7,589 nt of DNA. Origin: Gemmatimonadaceae bacterium. Lineage in GTDB: Bacteria; Gemmatimonadota; Gemmatimonadetes; Gemmatimonadales; Gemmatimonadaceae. The stretch lies in the NCBI GenBank assembly GCA_013816695.1, contig JACDDZ010000075.1, positions 1 to 7,589 on the forward strand, in the 5' to 3' direction. Under the pieces are notes generated by a model that saw nothing but the letters and a program-made list of their open reading frames with translations, did no database searches and had not been told where the DNA came from. The position numbers were made by a program, and so were the translations under genes. Positions 5,900 to 7,589 of this stretch are shown here, piece after piece; position 1 is the stretch's first letter, and every line of letters begins with the position of its first letter.

Positions 5900-7589
5900 C
5901 TACATGAGCCGATAGCGCGGCCCTGCCCCACCTTCTCGCGGGGTCCAGCGCGGACCAATGACATCCGTGGCTTTACAGTCGATGCAATTGGCGGCGTTCA
6001 CAATCAATCGATCGCCGTCGCGTTCATAGACTCCCGCCGGACACATGTGCGTGTAAAGGTCCGCAACTTCTCCGTCGATATCCTGGCCAACAACCAGATG
6101 CGAAGGTGCATCATCGCGTGTCGCATTTCCTGACTTGAAGTTCGCATCCAGCTTGCTGAAGGTGAGCTTGCCGTCCGGAACGAAACGCTCAGCTGGCTCC
6201 ACGTTGCGCGGGACCTCGGAATCCCTGTGCGACGCGATCTTCCAGCCGGGAAAAAGACCCTTTGTTGCAATCATCAGCGATGCCATCGCTCCGCCCAGAA
6301 AGAATCCGTACTTCTGGAATGCGAGCCGCATGTTGCGTCGCGCCCGCAGGTCGCGCACGATGTAACTGGAGTCGATTGCGCGATCATACTCGGCGAGGCC
6401 GGCAGCCGATGTGTCGTTTTTCTTGAGAGCCGTAAAGATGGCGCGCGCGGCCAGAATTCCGGACCGCATCGCGTAGTGCACTCCCTTGAGTGACGCGACT
6501 TCGACGAAACCAGCTGCGTCACCAGCGAGAAGGACACCATTCCCCGCGCGCTGGTTCGGCATCGCATAGTAACCGCCCTCGGGAATTGTCTTGGCTCCCC
6601 ACTCCACCATTTCGCCACCGTCCAGATACTGCTTGAACAGCGGATGCTGTTTCATTTGCTGCAACATTTCGTGAACGTCAACTCCGGTGCCGCGGTAATC
6701 CATTCCTACTACCAGTCCGACTGCAACCTGATTCGGCGAGAGCGGGTACATGAAGCTTCCGCCGAATGCGTCTAGCGGTACGGGCCAGCCGAGCGTGTGG
6801 ATGATTGCATCGAGTGGCTTTTTGGTTTCCCAGATTTCCTTCACACCAAGCGCGAAAATCTGCGGGTTCTCGGAGGTGACCTTTTGCGATTTCATCCACG
6901 CCTGTGACAGCGAGCCGCGAGTTCCTTCCGATAAGACCGTAACGCGTGCGGTGATGTCGGTGGGTGGAGCGTAACCGCTGCCGGGCTCGCCATTCCGCGC
7001 TAGACCGGTCGGGGTGGTGCGCACTCCCTGAACCTTGTCTCCATCGACAAGCAGTGATGCCGCTGGAAAACCGGTGAAAATATTTACGCCTTCTGCCTCG
7101 GCTTTTTCGCCGAGCCAGCGGACGATTTCACAAATTGAGGCAATGTAGTTGCCATGATTCCACATCGTCGGCGGAGCGGGAATGCGGAAATGCTTTTGTC
7201 CCGCAAGCAGGTAGACTCGCTCTTTCTCGACGGGCGAACGGAAGGGAAAATCCTTCATGTCGAGTTCGGGAAAGAGCTCCTGCATCGCGATCGGATTCAC
7301 AACTGCGCCTGAGAGCGAGTGTTCACCGAGCGATGCGGCTTTTTCCAGGACTGCGATCTGGATGTCGCCGAGCGTACCGCCGGCTTCGTCGTCCTTCTTT
7401 ACGAGGCGTGCGAGTTCGATTGCGCCTGCGAGTCCGGCCGGACCCCCACCGACAAAAACGACATCCATCGGTACTGCTTCGGCGTCAGGCGCGTCTGAAA
7501 CAATAAAGCGCTCAACCGGAAGCTCCGGCTGATGCGCTATTGGCAGAACTTTTCCGTTCGGCAAGGTCAGTGACTCTTTCGTGCTTCGC
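5900..7589 (-). CDS. Electron transfer flavoprotein:quinone oxidoreductase (ETF-QO), 5' end probably outside the window
   Basis: The frame is open from the right edge to TAG at 5902-5900. Residue numbers here count from the TTG at 7564 (554 aa). ETF-QO passes electrons from reduced ETF, and so from acyl-CoA and other dehydrogenases, to the membrane quinone pool. Family signatures in order are the FAD dinucleotide motif FVGGGPAGLAGAIEL (37-51), HSLSGAVVNP (82-91), WNHGNYI (135-141), EGTRGSL (213-219), GGSFMYPLS (268-276), GAKTIPEGGYYAMP (323-336) and LLAGDAAGFVEVASLKGVHY (345-364) with MRSGILAA (366-373). A hydrophobic membrane-contact region lies near 420-440. The C-terminal iron-sulfur region starts at CPAGVYE (508-514). 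It has Cys508, Cys527 and Cys530 but Thr533 in place of the expected fourth cysteine. The sequence upstream of TTG 7564 (STKESLT) is coding-like, so the true start probably lies beyond 7589. ATG at codon 33 would begin just before the FAD fold. Confidence 0.94.
   Translation of the reverse strand, partial: RSTKESLTLPNGKVLPIAHQPELPVERFIVSDAPDAEAVPMDVVFVGGGPAGLAGAIELARLVKKDDEAGGTLGDIQIAVLEKAASLGEHSLSGAVVNPIAMQELFPELDMKDFPFRSPVEKERVYLLAGQKHFRIPAPPTMWNHGNYIASICEIVRWLGEKAEAEGVNIFTGFPAASLLVDGDKVQGVRTTPTGLARNGEPGSGYAPPTDITARVTVLSEGTRGSLSQAWMKSQKVTSENPQIFALGVKEIWETKKPLDAIIHTLGWPVPLDAFGGSFMYPLSPNQVAVGLVVGMDYRGTGVDVHEMLQQMKQHPLFKQYLDGGEMVEWGAKTIPEGGYYAMPNQRAGNGVLLAGDAAGFVEVASLKGVHYAMRSGILAARAIFTALKKNDTSAAGLAEYDRAIDSSYIVRDLRARRNMRLAFQKYGFFLGGAMASLMIATKGLFPGWKIASHRDSEVPRNVEPAERFVPDGKLTFSKLDANFKSGNATRDDAPSHLVVGQDIDGEVADLYTHMCPAGVYERDGDRLIVNAANCIDCKATDVIGPRWTPREGGAGPRYRLM

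Noticed and set aside
5828..6133. Possible + strand small gene of 101 codons after the bactofilin operon
   Set aside because: It mostly lies antisense to the conserved C-terminus of ETF-QO, has no recognisable domain and no ribosome site, and begins inside terminator sequence.
7562..7564. TTG 7564 as the certain start of ETF-QO
   Set aside because: The frame stays open to the window edge with coding-like residues, so the gene is better treated as 5'-partial. TTG is used only for numbering.
1..7589. CRISPR array, insertion sequence, tRNA, rRNA or defence system
   Set aside because: No regular direct repeats, transposase, terminal inverted repeats or cloverleaf-like sequence was seen, and every long conserved frame is a recognisable housekeeping-type gene.

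Overview
The window looks like a housekeeping-type stretch of chromosome from a free-living, GC-rich, Gram-negative (diderm) bacterium. It carries a TonB-dependent outer-membrane receptor with an N-terminal carboxypeptidase-regulatory domain, a PBP4-type peptidase end, a bactofilin and an ETF:quinone oxidoreductase. The receptor style, the base composition and the gene set resemble Gemmatimonadota. That assignment is inference from protein style, not a database match. There are no tRNA or rRNA genes, no CRISPR array and no insertion sequence.

Layout. (1) Positions 2-2114, + strand: a tightly overlapping three-gene run holding the 3' end of a PBP4-like D-Ala-D-Ala carboxypeptidase, moeA (molybdenum cofactor synthesis), and a class I SAM methyltransferase of the METTL/Methyltransf_16 type. 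Each stop shares one base with the next start (TGATG), which suggests one translationally coupled operon. (2) Positions 2115-2245: a gene-free leader rich in short inverted repeats. (3) Positions 2246-4711, + strand: a complete TonB-dependent receptor of the OMP_b-brl_3 type, closed by a very strong intrinsic terminator with a GAAA loop at 4743-4782. (4) Positions 4872-5749, + strand: a bactofilin and a small zinc-ribbon protein overlapping by 4 bases (GTGA), followed by a second intrinsic terminator at 5791-5829. (5) Positions 5900 to the right edge, - strand: a convergent ETF:quinone oxidoreductase whose 5' end probably lies beyond the window.

How the genes relate. The units look functionally independent: wall remodelling and Moco synthesis, outer-membrane uptake, cytoskeleton, and respiratory electron transfer. 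Three points deserve attention. The ETF-QO lacks the fourth cysteine of its normally invariant 4Fe-4S motif. The bactofilin is coupled to an undescribed-looking zinc-ribbon/beta-sandwich partner. The methyltransferase resembles the family that methylates ETF-beta and lies about 4 kb from the ETF-QO gene. No clearly new multi-gene defence or mobile system is visible.
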